64,000 bases of DNA from Myroides odoratimimus (GCF_001485415.1 NZ_BCMQ01000001.1:310001-374000), one strand, 5' to 3'. Positions 43,726 through 53,160 are shown, numbered from the stretch's first letter. The notes: generated by a model from the sequence alone, not told the origin. Made by a program: numbers and translations.

Positions 43726-46092
43726 TCAGAATGGTACTTGTATCATCAATTGTATTGAACGTCCTAACTCAGGTATACCTAATGGTCTGTAGAAGCTCGT
43801 ATGATTTAATATCTTCGTATCGAACATATTTGAGATAGACAGTGTAGTACGCGCCTTAAACTTACCAAACTGTACTGTAGAAGACACTCCAGCACCGAAG
43901 CTCTGACTACTAGGTGTCACTTCTTCTCCCTGTGCAATACGTTCTTGCTCAGCATACCACTTCCCGTTAAAGTACACTTCTGACTCTTTAAACAGATCCG
44001 TATCTCTAAAGCTATATCTAACCTCTCCGAATACATTCATCGGAGGAGTGAATGGCAATGGATAAGCTCCGTTCTGCCCATTAGACACTTGCTGATTATA
44101 GATATACTCAAGTACTGCTGATATATTTAGACGATCAAAAAAACGTTTCTCTACTTTCCATTCAAAACCGCTAATGATAGCTTCTGACTGGGTATATTCA
44201 TAAATCTGCCCACTATCTGGTAGTATAGAGAACTTACCTGATGGCTTTAGGTAGATATAATTAGAAAAATAATATAAATAAGGGCTAAACGTCGTATTAA
44301 ACGTAGGAGTCTTAAACTCTGCTCTAAAGTCTAATGCAATCCCCTTCTCTGGATTAAGATCAGGATTCCCTTTCTCATGTCTAAAAGCTCCGTGGTGAAC
44401 ACCATTAGATGCTAACTCAATAGCAGTGGGGAATCTAAAGTTAGTACCCACGGTAGCTCCAAAATTAAAGTTGTCGTTTAGCGTATACTTTGCACCTACC
44501 ATTCCATTCACACTATTGAAGTCTCTATCTGTAGTCGTACTTCTCTGTGCATATTTATTAGCTAGCTGATCTGCATAGCCCTGTTCTTTTAAATAGTCAA
44601 ATAAGAATTGATCATAAAACGGCTTAACATGTACACTTGCATAGTCAAAGCGTGCTCCTCCTTCTAAAGTCAATTTATCATTCACGAAATACTCATACAT
44701 CCCGAATACACCTGTACTCTGTCTATTAAACTTGGGTAATAAGAATCCGTATCCGTCAATGGTATTGTTCTGAAAATTCTGTTGTACTCCTAATGTCAAC
44801 TTATGGTTGTTATTAAATAGATGTTCATACTTCACAGAAGCATCTACTGTATTTAATACAAACTGTAACTCTAGATTAGGGTTAGAACTTGGTGGTGTTT
44901 GATCATCAAAGTGAGAGTGAAACAAGCTGTGCTCTTGTCTTCTATTATTTTGATAAGCGACCATAAAAGTCCACTTATCTTGTAATGAACTATCCCATGT
45001 AGTTGTATTCACTACCTTAAAGTGATTGACGTTCTGACGTGGGTATTCTATATTGCGGTGATTCCCGTCATCTGCTACAGATGCCACATTAGGCAATCCG
45101 TGAGATCCTGGAAAGAATCCACTCTTGTCATAAACATTACTAATGCTCAGGATATTTTTAAAGTTATTATCCACATATCCTATTTGTCCATATAGTGCAA
45201 AGTTCTTAGAAGCAGTATTCTTCATTCTATTGCCATAGATAGGAATCACAGTGTTTAAATAGTTTATCTCAGACACAGGTACACGATAGTCACCAGCATC
45301 TTGACCTGTTGCTTTAAACTTATAGAAGAACTTCTCATCTCTTCCCTTTACCTGTACAGAAGCACCATACGAATCGTTAACTGTCTTGCCAAACATAGTA
45401 GCACTTCCACTAAATGAGTGTACTTCTGGTACCTTCTCATTATTAATCTTGATCACACCTCCGATTGCATCACTCCCATACTCAATAGTACCTACACCCT
45501 TTATCACTTCTACTTCTTCAGTACTGAAGGCATCTATCTCTAATCCATGGTCTGCTCCCCACTGTTGACCTTCTTGTTTGGCCCCATTCTCAGCGACAGC
45601 TACACGGTTAAATCCAAGTCCTCGAATAATAGGTTTAGAAGCTCCTGCCCCTATCTCCATAGCATTAACCCCTGGTACTGATGTCAAGGTTTTAGCAAAT
45701 GAGCCTGAAAAACTCTCTACTAGTTGCTTATTACTAACTACCTCAGTATTCGCAATCGTCTTTAGCCCATGTGTCGATACAACTACTTGGTCTAGCAGTG
45801 TATTGTCCTCCTTAAGGTGCAAATCTAAATACATATCAGACTTCACTGTAAGCAAGGTATCAACAGTCTTATAACCAAGATATTCAACTAATAAACGGTG
45901 TTGACCTGCAGATACAGGTGTAGATATAAATTGTCCCTTCAGGTCAGTTCCAGACTGTAATCCCGAAAAAGTTATATTACTCCCTACTAATGCTTCTCCA
46001 TATATGTCTGATACCTTACCCTTTACAACATATTGTTGTGCGTAAGTACCAATAGAAGCCACTAGTGAAAGCATAAGAATAGATATTCTCAT
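43726..46092 (-). CDS. TonB-dependent outer-membrane receptor, probably for metal uptake
   Basis: A 788-aa receptor with signal peptide (SLVASIGTYAQ), a carboxypeptidase-regulatory-like domain (YVVKGKVSDIYGEALVGSNI), a plug domain (about 100-230: TLTSVPGVNAMEIGAGASKP, IRGLGFNRVAV, IEYGSDAIGGVI) and a 22-strand barrel ending in LMIQVPF with the C-terminal Phe used by the BAM complex. His-rich loop HSLFHSHFDD is seen. The architecture fits ZnuD/CirA-like receptors. Operon partners with His and Cys clusters point to zinc or copper, but the metal is inferred, not shown. Confidence 0.9.
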   Translation of the reverse strand: MRISILMLSLVASIGTYAQQYVVKGKVSDIYGEALVGSNITFSGLQSGTDLKGQFISTPVSAGQHRLLVEYLGYKTVDTLLTVKSDMYLDLHLKEDNTLLDQVVVSTHGLKTIANTEVVSNKQLVESFSGSFAKTLTSVPGVNAMEIGAGASKPIIRGLGFNRVAVAENGAKQEGQQWGADHGLEIDAFSTEEVEVIKGVGTIEYGSDAIGGVIKINNEKVPEVHSFSGSATMFGKTVNDSYGASVQVKGRDEKFFYKFKATGQDAGDYRVPVSEINYLNTVIPIYGNRMKNTASKNFALYGQIGYVDNNFKNILSISNVYDKSGFFPGSHGLPNVASVADDGNHRNIEYPRQNVNHFKVVNTTTWDSSLQDKWTFMVAYQNNRRQEHSLFHSHFDDQTPPSSNPNLELQFVLNTVDASVKYEHLFNNNHKLTLGVQQNFQNNTIDGYGFLLPKFNRQSTGVFGMYEYFVNDKLTLEGGARFDYASVHVKPFYDQFLFDYLKEQGYADQLANKYAQRSTTTDRDFNSVNGMVGAKYTLNDNFNFGATVGTNFRFPTAIELASNGVHHGAFRHEKGNPDLNPEKGIALDFRAEFKTPTFNTTFSPYLYYFSNYIYLKPSGKFSILPDSGQIYEYTQSEAIISGFEWKVEKRFFDRLNISAVLEYIYNQQVSNGQNGAYPLPFTPPMNVFGEVRYSFRDTDLFKESEVYFNGKWYAEQERIAQGEEVTPSSQSFGAGVSSTVQFGKFKARTTLSISNMFDTKILNHTSFYRPLGIPELGRSIQLMIQVPF

Positions 46093-46166
46093 TTAATCGC
46101 TAATAATTTAATTGTACATAAATAATCTATCCCTTTGCAAAGATTGCAAGAGACTTAAACAATAAT

Positions 46167-46541
46167 TTATGCTAATACAGGGGGTGCCCTAAGGGAAAAG
46201 AATACCTGTGAAAGAGGTATAATAGATAGTGATACAATATCCTGAACTGATCTGGCTACATCATAAGTAATGAACTCTACAGACAATACATCTGAAGTGA
46301 TAGCAGGGTTAAGTATAGTATCACAGACAAAACACTTGTCTAGCTGACTATGTGCTTCCTTAAAAGTAAGTTGATCCGATAGATCTCCTCTACTTTCATT
46401 AAAATGAGCATGTGTACTGTGTTCTTTTTCGTACTCTACTGAAGAAACAATATGTTCAAAACTATGCATAAACTGAAAAACGATGGTAAACATAATGGCT
46501 ACCACCAACAATATTCTTGATATGTTTTTCTTTGCTTGCAT
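46167..46541 (-). CDS. Small membrane-associated protein with CxxC and RAPP end
   Basis: A 124-aa protein and the first gene of the TonB operon. It has a hydrophobic N-terminus (RILLVVAIMFTIVFQFMHSF), HIVSSVEYEKEHSTHAHF with four His, LDKCFVCD with a CxxC, and FSLRAPPVLA at the end. The layout is like DUF2946-type proteins, which are found near metal transporters. I start at MQAKKN; a start 36 bp further upstream is possible but adds a segment without a clear role. A 9-bp inverted repeat lies just upstream (46575-46612). Confidence 0.72.
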   Translation of the reverse strand: MQAKKNISRILLVVAIMFTIVFQFMHSFEHIVSSVEYEKEHSTHAHFNESRGDLSDQLTFKEAHSQLDKCFVCDTILNPAITSDVLSVEFITYDVARSVQDIVSLSIIPLSQVFFSLRAPPVLA

Positions 46542-46574
46542 ACTGCAAATATAGACAAGAATGCTAGAAATAGA

Positions 46575-46612
46575 CAATATGAATGATAATATTTAATAAT
46601 TAGTTCATATTG
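46575..46612. promoter_or_regulatory. Inverted repeat, possible operator of the TonB operon
   Basis: CAATATGAA (46575-46583) and TTCATATTG (46604-46612) are perfect 9-bp inverted arms with a 20-nt AT-rich spacer, 34 bp upstream of the first operon gene. The position suits a metal-dependent repressor; no regulator gene is nearby. Confidence 0.5.
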
Positions 46613-47084
46613 AGAGTCACCCTCTTTCTAATTCTTATTCGATTAATCTCTTTTATAAACAAGGTATTTATTCATTTTCCTACTCTAAAACAATACTTCT
46701 TACAATTCTAGCTTTCTCAATACATAACATATTTTAAATCAGAATCATAAACTAAAATCAAATATTCTAACAACAATAAAACAACCTCCTTCCTAAAACA
46801 CTGTAATCAATATTAAACCACTTCAGTCCTTCGATAGTATAATAAGGTAACACTAGTATACTGATTCCATAGTGATCGCATACTTTTAGCCCTTTTTTAT
46901 GCGAGCAGTATCCGATAACTATGCGACCACTATGCGATAAGTCCAATTAGGGTTTGTCTCGTCCTACTATAGCTGTACAGTTATTGTTTACCCCATATCT
47001 CTAACTGTGCAAATGTGTTCAGCTTAAAGCAAAAATTATTGTTTGTGTTTTGTTACCTTTGTTTTTCATAAAAAATCATTAATA
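46613..47084. other. Divergent intergenic region with a GCGAT-rich structured patch
   Basis: A 472-bp gap between the TonB operon and the permease gene. At 46871-46937, AGTGATCGCATA can pair with TATGCGACCACT (one mismatch), and ACTATGCGA is directly repeated at 46918-46926 and 46929-46937. TACCTTTG at 47054-47061 is a likely -7 box for the permease. Nothing else is recognisable. Confidence 0.55.
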
Positions 47085-48275
47085 ATGAATAGCAGACTAT
47101 TAGGTAGTATATTAATTATAGCGGGTTCTTCTATCGGTGGAGGAATGTTAGCTATGCCTATCACATCAGCAGGAGTAGGCTTTATAGGGGCTACTTTACT
47201 GTTATTTATCATTTGGTTTGCGATGTGTTATACAGCATTGTTGATGGTTCGTATTTATGATTTTAATAGTCCTAAAGATGGCTTTGATACCTTGACTAGA
47301 AAGTATGCAGGATTCACTGTGAACAGAATAGCAGGGCTAAGTCTTATGTTCCTAATCTATGGGCTAACAGCTGCATATATGTCTGGCGGAGGGACAATCC
47401 TAAAGACGAATATAGACCTTCTACTAGACACTAATCTAGACGACCGCTTAGCTGTGCTTATCTTCTCAGCTATATTCAGTACTATTGTGATTATTGGGAC
47501 GAGATGGGTAGATTGGTTTACTCGTATTCTTTTTACAGGTAAGCTTATCTTCTTAGCACTATTAGTGATCGTTATGACTCCTCTGATAGAAGGAGCAAAT
47601 CTACTTCACATGCCCTTATCACAAGGTCTAGTGATTATGTCTATCCCTGCGATATTCACCTCTTTTGGTTTTCATGGAAGTATCCCTAGTATCGTTGATT
47701 ATCTAGAGGGGAATAAGAAACTATTAAAAAGAGCTTTTATACTAGGAAGCTTACTACCCTTAGTGATTTATTTAGTTTGGCAGATCGTTATATTAGGAAC
47801 TTTAGATCAAACTGTCTTTATGCAGATATTGCAAGAACACTCTGAGGTAAAAGGGTTATTACTTAGTATACGAGAGTTGTCGCACTCTACGTATATAGAG
47901 ACTTTATTTAGTTTCTTTGCAGCAGCAGCATTAGGTACCTCTTTCTTAGGAGTAAGTATTGGATTATTAGATTACTATAAAGATTTGTTTAAAAATAAGT
48001 CAAAAAAATTAATCAAGCCTCTAGCTGCTATCTGTACATTCATACCGCCACTACTATTTGCACTCTTCTATCCAGAAGGTTTTATCTTGGCATTAGGATA
48101 TGCAGCGATAGCAGGTGTTATATTAGCATTAGTTATTCCTGTGGTGCTGTATTTAAAGGCAATGAGATTTCACAAAATCAAAATTTCGTTGTTACAATAT
48201 TTCATTATCAGTTTTATATTAATACTTTCTTTAGTAATAGTATTTGCACAACTATTAGTCGTTAGCAAAAGCTAA
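47085..48275 (+). CDS. Aromatic amino acid permease (HAAAP family, TyrP/Mtr-like)
   Basis: A 396-aa inner-membrane transporter with about 11 hydrophobic segments. The N-terminal SILIIAGSSIGGGMLAMPI is the hallmark of the hydroxy/aromatic amino acid permease family, and TSFGFHGSIPSIVDYL and SFLGVSIGLLDYYKD also match TyrP/Mtr. It probably imports tyrosine or tryptophan with protons; which one cannot be told. The open frame extends to 47043, but MNSRLL fits family N-termini and lies 23 bp after the -7 box. Confidence 0.92.
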   Translation: MNSRLLGSILIIAGSSIGGGMLAMPITSAGVGFIGATLLLFIIWFAMCYTALLMVRIYDFNSPKDGFDTLTRKYAGFTVNRIAGLSLMFLIYGLTAAYMSGGGTILKTNIDLLLDTNLDDRLAVLIFSAIFSTIVIIGTRWVDWFTRILFTGKLIFLALLVIVMTPLIEGANLLHMPLSQGLVIMSIPAIFTSFGFHGSIPSIVDYLEGNKKLLKRAFILGSLLPLVIYLVWQIVILGTLDQTVFMQILQEHSEVKGLLLSIRELSHSTYIETLFSFFAAAALGTSFLGVSIGLLDYYKDLFKNKSKKLIKPLAAICTFIPPLLFALFYPEGFILALGYAAIAGVILALVIPVVLYLKAMRFHKIKISLLQYFIISFILILSLVIVFAQLLVVSKS

Positions 48276-48373
48276 AACCTAAATGTTTTATAAACTTTCT
48301 AAAAGTTAGTTAAGAAACGTTTTGTATCATTTTAATTTAGGAATTTACCAGATTCTAAGACCTAGAAATTGCG

Positions 48374-48381
48374 TAAATTTG
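48374..48381 (+). promoter_or_regulatory. -7 element upstream of the Omp85-like gene
   Basis: TAAATTTG, 17 bp upstream of the start codon at 48399; fits TAnnTTTG. Confidence 0.45.
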
Positions 48382-48398
48382 CAAGCTTAAATTATTAT

Positions 48399-49571
48399 AT
48401 GATAAACAAATACTTACTAACAACAATATTCGTTATCACACTGATAACGAACACCGTATCTTTTGCACAACAAAGTGCAGAAGTCATCTCTAATGAAGAG
48501 CAACGGGATAGCACGGCAGCAAAACAGAAATTTTTTGAACGTGTAGTTTCTTATTTTGAAGAAGCTAAGAAAGATAAATCACAGAGCAAATTTGACCTTT
48601 CATTCATAGGTGGGCCGAGCTACTCTGTAGATACTAAACTAGGACTAGGGATAGTCGCTTCTGGACTATACAGAGTAGATAAAGAGAACCTAGACTTACC
48701 CCCATCTGATCTCGCTATTTATACTAACTTTACTACAAGTGGATTCTTCGCTATCGGAGTAGAGAACACAACGATATTTCCTAATGATGATTACCGATTT
48801 CACTACGATATGGCATTTAAATATATGCCTAGTAAATACTATGGTATAGGATACGAGGCAGGTAGCCAAGGAGACTATGTAAAATACGATGAATATCACT
48901 TAGGCTTGAAATTTGATGTATTGAGAAAAGTGTTGCCGAATACGTATGTAGGATTAGTCTTTTCTGCTCAGAATATTCAGAGTAGAAACTTCAGAGATAT
49001 GGAGGTGAGACCTGATACAGACTCTAAAGACACGGCTATCGGAGGAGGATTTATCGCGTCATATGACAGTAGAGACTTTATCCCTAACCCGAGTAAAGGA
49101 ATCTTTATCCAATATGAACAGACTTTTTTCCCGAAAACACTGGGAAGTAATAAGCACTTCGGAAAAATTAACTTTACAGCACGTGCATACCAGCAGGTGT
49201 GGAAAGATGGTCTAATAGCCTTCGACCTAAACGGAGAGTTTAACAATGGTGAAGTGCCATGGACAATGCTTTCTAAGCTAGGAGGAGCTAGACAGATGAG
49301 AGGGTACTACAGTGGGCAATATCGAGATAGAAAACAGATCAATACACAGGTAGAGCTAAGACAAAAAATACATAACCGACATGGTGTAGCAGTATGGGGT
49401 GGTGCAGGTAATGTGTTCGAGAATATGGACAAGTTTGACTGGAGCCACACCTTACCAACCTATGGTATAGGATATAGATGGGAGTTTAAAAATAGAGTGA
49501 ACGTACGTCTTGACTATGGTTTTGGTAAAGGACAGAGTGGATTCTATTTTAATATCTATGAATCGTTTTAA
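48399..49571 (+). CDS. BamA/TamA-like outer-membrane protein (surface antigen D15 barrel)
   Basis: A 390-aa outer-membrane protein: signal peptide (ITLITNTVSFAQ), a charged region, then a barrel of about 320 residues with the Omp85 features LSKLGGARQMRGYYSGQYRD (RGY-type loop 6 motif) and a C-terminal Phe (FNIYESF). POTRA domains are missing or reduced, so it is the short BamA/TamA-like type rather than the essential BamA. It starts an operon with a phosphoethanolamine transferase (8-bp gap) and a PCMD protein. Its passenger or ligand is not known. Confidence 0.87.
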   Translation: MINKYLLTTIFVITLITNTVSFAQQSAEVISNEEQRDSTAAKQKFFERVVSYFEEAKKDKSQSKFDLSFIGGPSYSVDTKLGLGIVASGLYRVDKENLDLPPSDLAIYTNFTTSGFFAIGVENTTIFPNDDYRFHYDMAFKYMPSKYYGIGYEAGSQGDYVKYDEYHLGLKFDVLRKVLPNTYVGLVFSAQNIQSRNFRDMEVRPDTDSKDTAIGGGFIASYDSRDFIPNPSKGIFIQYEQTFFPKTLGSNKHFGKINFTARAYQQVWKDGLIAFDLNGEFNNGEVPWTMLSKLGGARQMRGYYSGQYRDRKQINTQVELRQKIHNRHGVAVWGGAGNVFENMDKFDWSHTLPTYGIGYRWEFKNRVNVRLDYGFGKGQSGFYFNIYESF

Positions 49572-49579
49572 GGGATAAA

Positions 49580-51304
49580 ATGACTGAACAATTAAATAAA
49601 AAAGGATTCTTTAGTAGAATCATAAATAACCCGATCGCCTTGTTTTGGTTCTATATTGCTGTCAATATGGTTCCGAGCATTTATTTTGTCTTTACACAAC
49701 CCGTGAATCTAATTGGAAAAATCGTAGTCATACTGTTTCCTTTAGGGTTATTCATGACAATATTCTCTGCGTTTAAAAATTCGGGAGCCTGGTTATTACT
49801 ATGTTTTCCATTCCTGTTTTTGCACGCTTTCCAGATCGTGTTATTCTACCTATTCGGAGAAGATGTGATAGCCGCAGATATGTTTCTAAACGTAGCAACT
49901 ACGAATACTTCAGAAATAAATGAACTACTAGGTAGTCTATTGCCTTCTATCGCCTTTGTGTGTTTCTTATACATTCCACCTATCGTATTCGCTATACTTC
50001 AGTGGAAGAGAAAGAACTTCTTAGACTGGAGCTTTAGAAGACAGACTCTATTACCTGCAGTACTGTTATTAATAGCATCACTAGTATTATCATTCTTCAG
50101 TGCGAATAAGAACACTGGTACATTTGCCTTTAACCAAGATGTGTATCCTATCAATGCGTTACACAACTTAGGGTTCGCAGTGAATAAATGGGATAAGGTC
50201 AATCGATACCCTGAGACCTCTAAAGGCTTTACCTTTAAAGCTACTAGAGACAGCATCTCTACTGATAAAAGACAAATATATGTACTGATCATAGGTGAGA
50301 CGAGTAGAGCTGATAACTGGTCTCTGTATGGATATAATCGCGAGACCAATCCGAAGCTAAAGAATGAAAAGAACTTAGTCGTGTTCAAAGATGCGTTAAC
50401 GCAATCAAATACGACACATAAGAGTGTCTCGATCATCTTATCAGAAGCAGAGGCAGAAAACTATAATTCTATCTATGTCAAAAAAGGTATTGTACACGCG
50501 TTTAAAGAAGCTGGCTTTACCACGATATCGCTGTCTAATCAGGCAGAGAACTCTTCGTTTATAGAATACTTCACTAAAGAAGCAGATATCTATAAGACGA
50601 TACGTACTACTGATAGCCATACCCGTATGACGGAGAATCACTATGATGAAGAGTTGGTAGACTTAATGCAAAAACACATACAGGAGACTACTGGAGATCT
50701 ATTCATCTTATTACATACCTATGGGTCACACTTTAAGTATATGGAGCGCTACCCTGAGAACTTCAGACAGTTCACTCCTGATGAGATAGGTGGTGTAAAG
50801 AAGTCTGAGAAAGAACACCTAGTCAATGCGTATGACAACTCTATCTTATACACAGATCACTTCTTATCTAAAACGATAGAAGCCCTGAAACAGACGAATG
50901 AGGAAGTAGCTATGCTATATACTTCCGATCATGGCGAGGACTTATTCGACGATGATAGAAACAGGTTCTTACACGCTTCGCCAAGCCCAACCTACTATCA
51001 GCTAAGAATACCATTTTTAATGTGGTTCTCAGATGAGTATATTGATAACAATGAAAAGAGAATCACTGCGGTACAAGAGAATAAAAATAAGCCTATCTCT
51101 ACGAATGCAGTATTCCATACGATGATTAATGCAGCACATATTCGCACTTCTTATCTAGAAAAGGACTTATCGTTAGTCAATAGAGCTTTTAATGCAGAAG
51201 CTCGTATGTACTTAAATGACCACGATATCGCTGTTCCTTATACTAAAATGAACTTGAAGAAAGAAGATTTCGAAATGCTGAAAAAGAATAATATTAAAGA
51301 ATAA
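49580..51304 (+). CDS. Phosphoethanolamine transferase (EptA/CptA-like)
   Basis: A 574-aa inner-membrane enzyme. Five N-terminal membrane helices (about 15-180) precede a periplasmic sulfatase-fold domain: VLIIGETSRADNWSLYGYNR with the metal-binding Glu, the Thr pair at 278-279 as probable nucleophile (SNTTHKS), LLHTYGSHFKY and YTSDHGEDL. This family moves phosphoethanolamine from phosphatidylethanolamine to lipid A or core sugar and includes the MCR enzymes. Resident homologs may add to intrinsic polymyxin tolerance; here that is inference. It lies between an Omp85-like and a PCMD gene in one operon. Confidence 0.9.
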   Translation: MTEQLNKKGFFSRIINNPIALFWFYIAVNMVPSIYFVFTQPVNLIGKIVVILFPLGLFMTIFSAFKNSGAWLLLCFPFLFLHAFQIVLFYLFGEDVIAADMFLNVATTNTSEINELLGSLLPSIAFVCFLYIPPIVFAILQWKRKNFLDWSFRRQTLLPAVLLLIASLVLSFFSANKNTGTFAFNQDVYPINALHNLGFAVNKWDKVNRYPETSKGFTFKATRDSISTDKRQIYVLIIGETSRADNWSLYGYNRETNPKLKNEKNLVVFKDALTQSNTTHKSVSIILSEAEAENYNSIYVKKGIVHAFKEAGFTTISLSNQAENSSFIEYFTKEADIYKTIRTTDSHTRMTENHYDEELVDLMQKHIQETTGDLFILLHTYGSHFKYMERYPENFRQFTPDEIGGVKKSEKEHLVNAYDNSILYTDHFLSKTIEALKQTNEEVAMLYTSDHGEDLFDDDRNRFLHASPSPTYYQLRIPFLMWFSDEYIDNNEKRITAVQENKNKPISTNAVFHTMINAAHIRTSYLEKDLSLVNRAFNAEARMYLNDHDIAVPYTKMNLKKEDFEMLKKNNIKE

Positions 51305-51315
51305 ACAACAAAACA

Positions 51316-52281
51316 ATGATACACAAAACTAAACATAAGATACTAGCACTAGCCATGTGTGCTATGCCGCTGCTAGCTACGGCGCAAAGCGAAAAAGTAG
51401 AACTTATAAAACTAGGTAATATGGATCACTGGATGGTACGCGAAGTTAAAGAATCGTTTATCATCGGGGGTAATACACAATACCTATACGAAATCACTGA
51501 AACAAAAGATACACTAAAGGACAATACGCCTTATAAGAATAAAAAGTCTCCTTGGGCTACCTCATCTGTACTAGCTACTGTAAGTGGTATAACGAAAGGG
51601 AGTGTAACTGTATTCCCAGAAAAAAGAGATAATGGATATGCGGCTCGTCTAGAGACACGTATAGAAAAGGTGAAAGTGTTAGGAGTAATTAATATCAATG
51701 TACTTGCTAGTGGAACAATCTTCTTAGGGGAAATGATAGAACCTATCACAGATACTAAAAACCCTCAAAGTAAACTAGTAACAGGTATTCCTTTTACTAA
51801 AAAGCCTAAAGCACTACAGTTCGACTATAAAGTAACTACTGGTGGTCCTTCTAAACGTGTGAATGGTATGGGAAGCGGAACTGATGCTAAGCGAAATGAC
51901 AAGGCCGAGATACAGATTCTACTACAAAAGAGATGGGAAGACAAAGATGGTAATGTATATGCTAAACGTATAGGTACGGGATGGGAACTGATGGATAAAT
52001 CTGTAAAAACGTGGCAAAACAAACACCGCCTGACTGTAAACTATGGCGATATCACGAAGCAGAGTTACTATGGTGCACATATGGCACTTAGAACAGGTAG
52101 CAATGCATACTACACTCGAAATAGCAAAGGTAAGATGGTGCCGATCATAGAAGAAGGTTGGGGTACTGCAGATGACGAGGTAACTCACCTAATCGTACAA
52201 TTCTCTTCTAGTAATGGTGGTGCGTATATCGGTAATACGGATAGTCGTTTATGGATAGATAACGTAGGATTGGTTTATTAA
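51316..52281 (+). CDS. PCMD domain protein (putative glycan-related outer-envelope protein)
   Basis: A 321-aa secreted protein: signal peptide (ILALAMCAMPLLATAQ), then a beta-rich region ending in the PCMD signature (LQFDYKVTTGG, ADDEVTHLIVQFSSSNGGAY, SRLWIDNVGLVY). The PCMD (putative carbohydrate metabolism) domain is largely restricted to Bacteroidota and is often next to glycan or LPS genes. It follows the phosphoethanolamine transferase after 11 bp, suggesting a shared task at the cell surface. The biochemical role is unknown. Confidence 0.85.
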   Translation: MIHKTKHKILALAMCAMPLLATAQSEKVELIKLGNMDHWMVREVKESFIIGGNTQYLYEITETKDTLKDNTPYKNKKSPWATSSVLATVSGITKGSVTVFPEKRDNGYAARLETRIEKVKVLGVININVLASGTIFLGEMIEPITDTKNPQSKLVTGIPFTKKPKALQFDYKVTTGGPSKRVNGMGSGTDAKRNDKAEIQILLQKRWEDKDGNVYAKRIGTGWELMDKSVKTWQNKHRLTVNYGDITKQSYYGAHMALRTGSNAYYTRNSKGKMVPIIEEGWGTADDEVTHLIVQFSSSNGGAYIGNTDSRLWIDNVGLVY

Positions 52282-52300
52282 AAAATATCAATACAAAAAA

Positions 52301-52340
52301 AGAGGTAGTTTAATCTGGATTAAACTACCTCTTTTTTTTA
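52301..52340. terminator. Bidirectional terminator between the PCMD and FAD genes
   Basis: AGAGGTAGTTTAAT and ATTAAACTACCTCT form a perfect 14-bp stem with a CTGG loop; A-runs before and T-runs after make it work on both strands, for the convergent genes ending at 52281 and 52346. Confidence 0.93.
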
Positions 52341-52345
52341 TCTTA

Positions 52346-52960
52346 TTACTTCACTCTAGTACTATCGTGGCTATGAGTTTCTATTCCTCCGTTCCACAAA
52401 GTCAGAATGTCTGTAGCTACAGCAGCTCCACTACCAGCAGCTATCGCTAACTGACTCCTATGTCCTGCTAATGTTCCTGCCACATAAACTCCTTCTGTTA
52501 CTAAGTGATCTTCGTTTCTCAACTGGATTCTATTCTTAGCAGCTAGTGACTTCTTATGTGGTATCACATATTCCATTAATCCTTCTACTTCAAAGGTAGG
52601 ACTAGAATTAATAGCTACTACAACAAGTGAAGTATAGTATACTTCCTTATTCGTCTTGACTTCAAATACTCCATCTTTCTTCTGTACAGAAATAACCTTC
52701 TCACCTGCGATCTGGTCAATGTGGTTGTAGTATTTTAAGTCTTCTATAGACTGTTCTAATAGGTCTTTTCCTAAAGTCCCTTGTTTTATACCATAAGCAT
52801 TATAGAAGATAGCATCTTGAAGCATTGAGCTCTTCTGATGCATAATAATACCTACTTTCTTATCTGTTACAAAAGGTTTCTTTACAGCACTACCAATAAC
52901 TTGCGCACAAGAAACTCCTGATACACCTCCCCCTATGATTAGTACATCGAATACTTCCAT
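52346..52960 (-). CDS. Short thioredoxin-reductase-like FAD-dependent oxidoreductase
   Basis: A 204-aa flavoprotein with N-terminal FAD motif DVLIIGGGVSGVSCAQ and a C-terminal GVYVAGTLAGHRSQLAIAAGSG that matches the FAD-binding end of thioredoxin reductases. It lacks the central NADPH domain and the CxxC, so it is about two-thirds the usual size and cannot be a standard TrxB. It may use another donor or be a small-domain relative. It is followed upstream by a tiny membrane protein gene 5 bp away, forming a two-gene operon. Confidence 0.85.
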   Translation of the reverse strand: MEVFDVLIIGGGVSGVSCAQVIGSAVKKPFVTDKKVGIIMHQKSSMLQDAIFYNAYGIKQGTLGKDLLEQSIEDLKYYNHIDQIAGEKVISVQKKDGVFEVKTNKEVYYTSLVVVAINSSPTFEVEGLMEYVIPHKKSLAAKNRIQLRNEDHLVTEGVYVAGTLAGHRSQLAIAAGSGAAVATDILTLWNGGIETHSHDSTRVK

Positions 52961-52965
52961 AGGTC

Positions 52966-53160
52966 TTATTTTGTTTTATCGTTTATCATTTTAGATGTAC
53001 GGTAAATCAATAAGATGCATACTGCACAAAGCAATGCTACAATACCAATTAATGCGATTAGACTATCCCCTTGGAATAGGTTATTAAAATCTAACATTGT
53101 GATATTTAATACAATCAATGCCGCAACAAATGCTATAACTATGTAACTAAAAATTTTCAT
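52966..53160 (-). CDS. Small two-helix membrane protein
   Basis: A 64-aa protein with two hydrophobic segments (FSYIVIAFVAALIVLNITML and IALIGIVALLCAVCILLIY), joined by an acidic loop (DFNNLFQGDS), and a basic tail. This is a conserved small protein of flavobacteria with no known function. I start at MKIFSY; an in-frame ATG at 53190 would add ten residues. It is 5 bp upstream of the small FAD oxidoreductase, suggesting a membrane partner for it. Confidence 0.7.
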   Translation of the reverse strand: MKIFSYIVIAFVAALIVLNITMLDFNNLFQGDSLIALIGIVALLCAVCILLIYRTSKMINDKTK

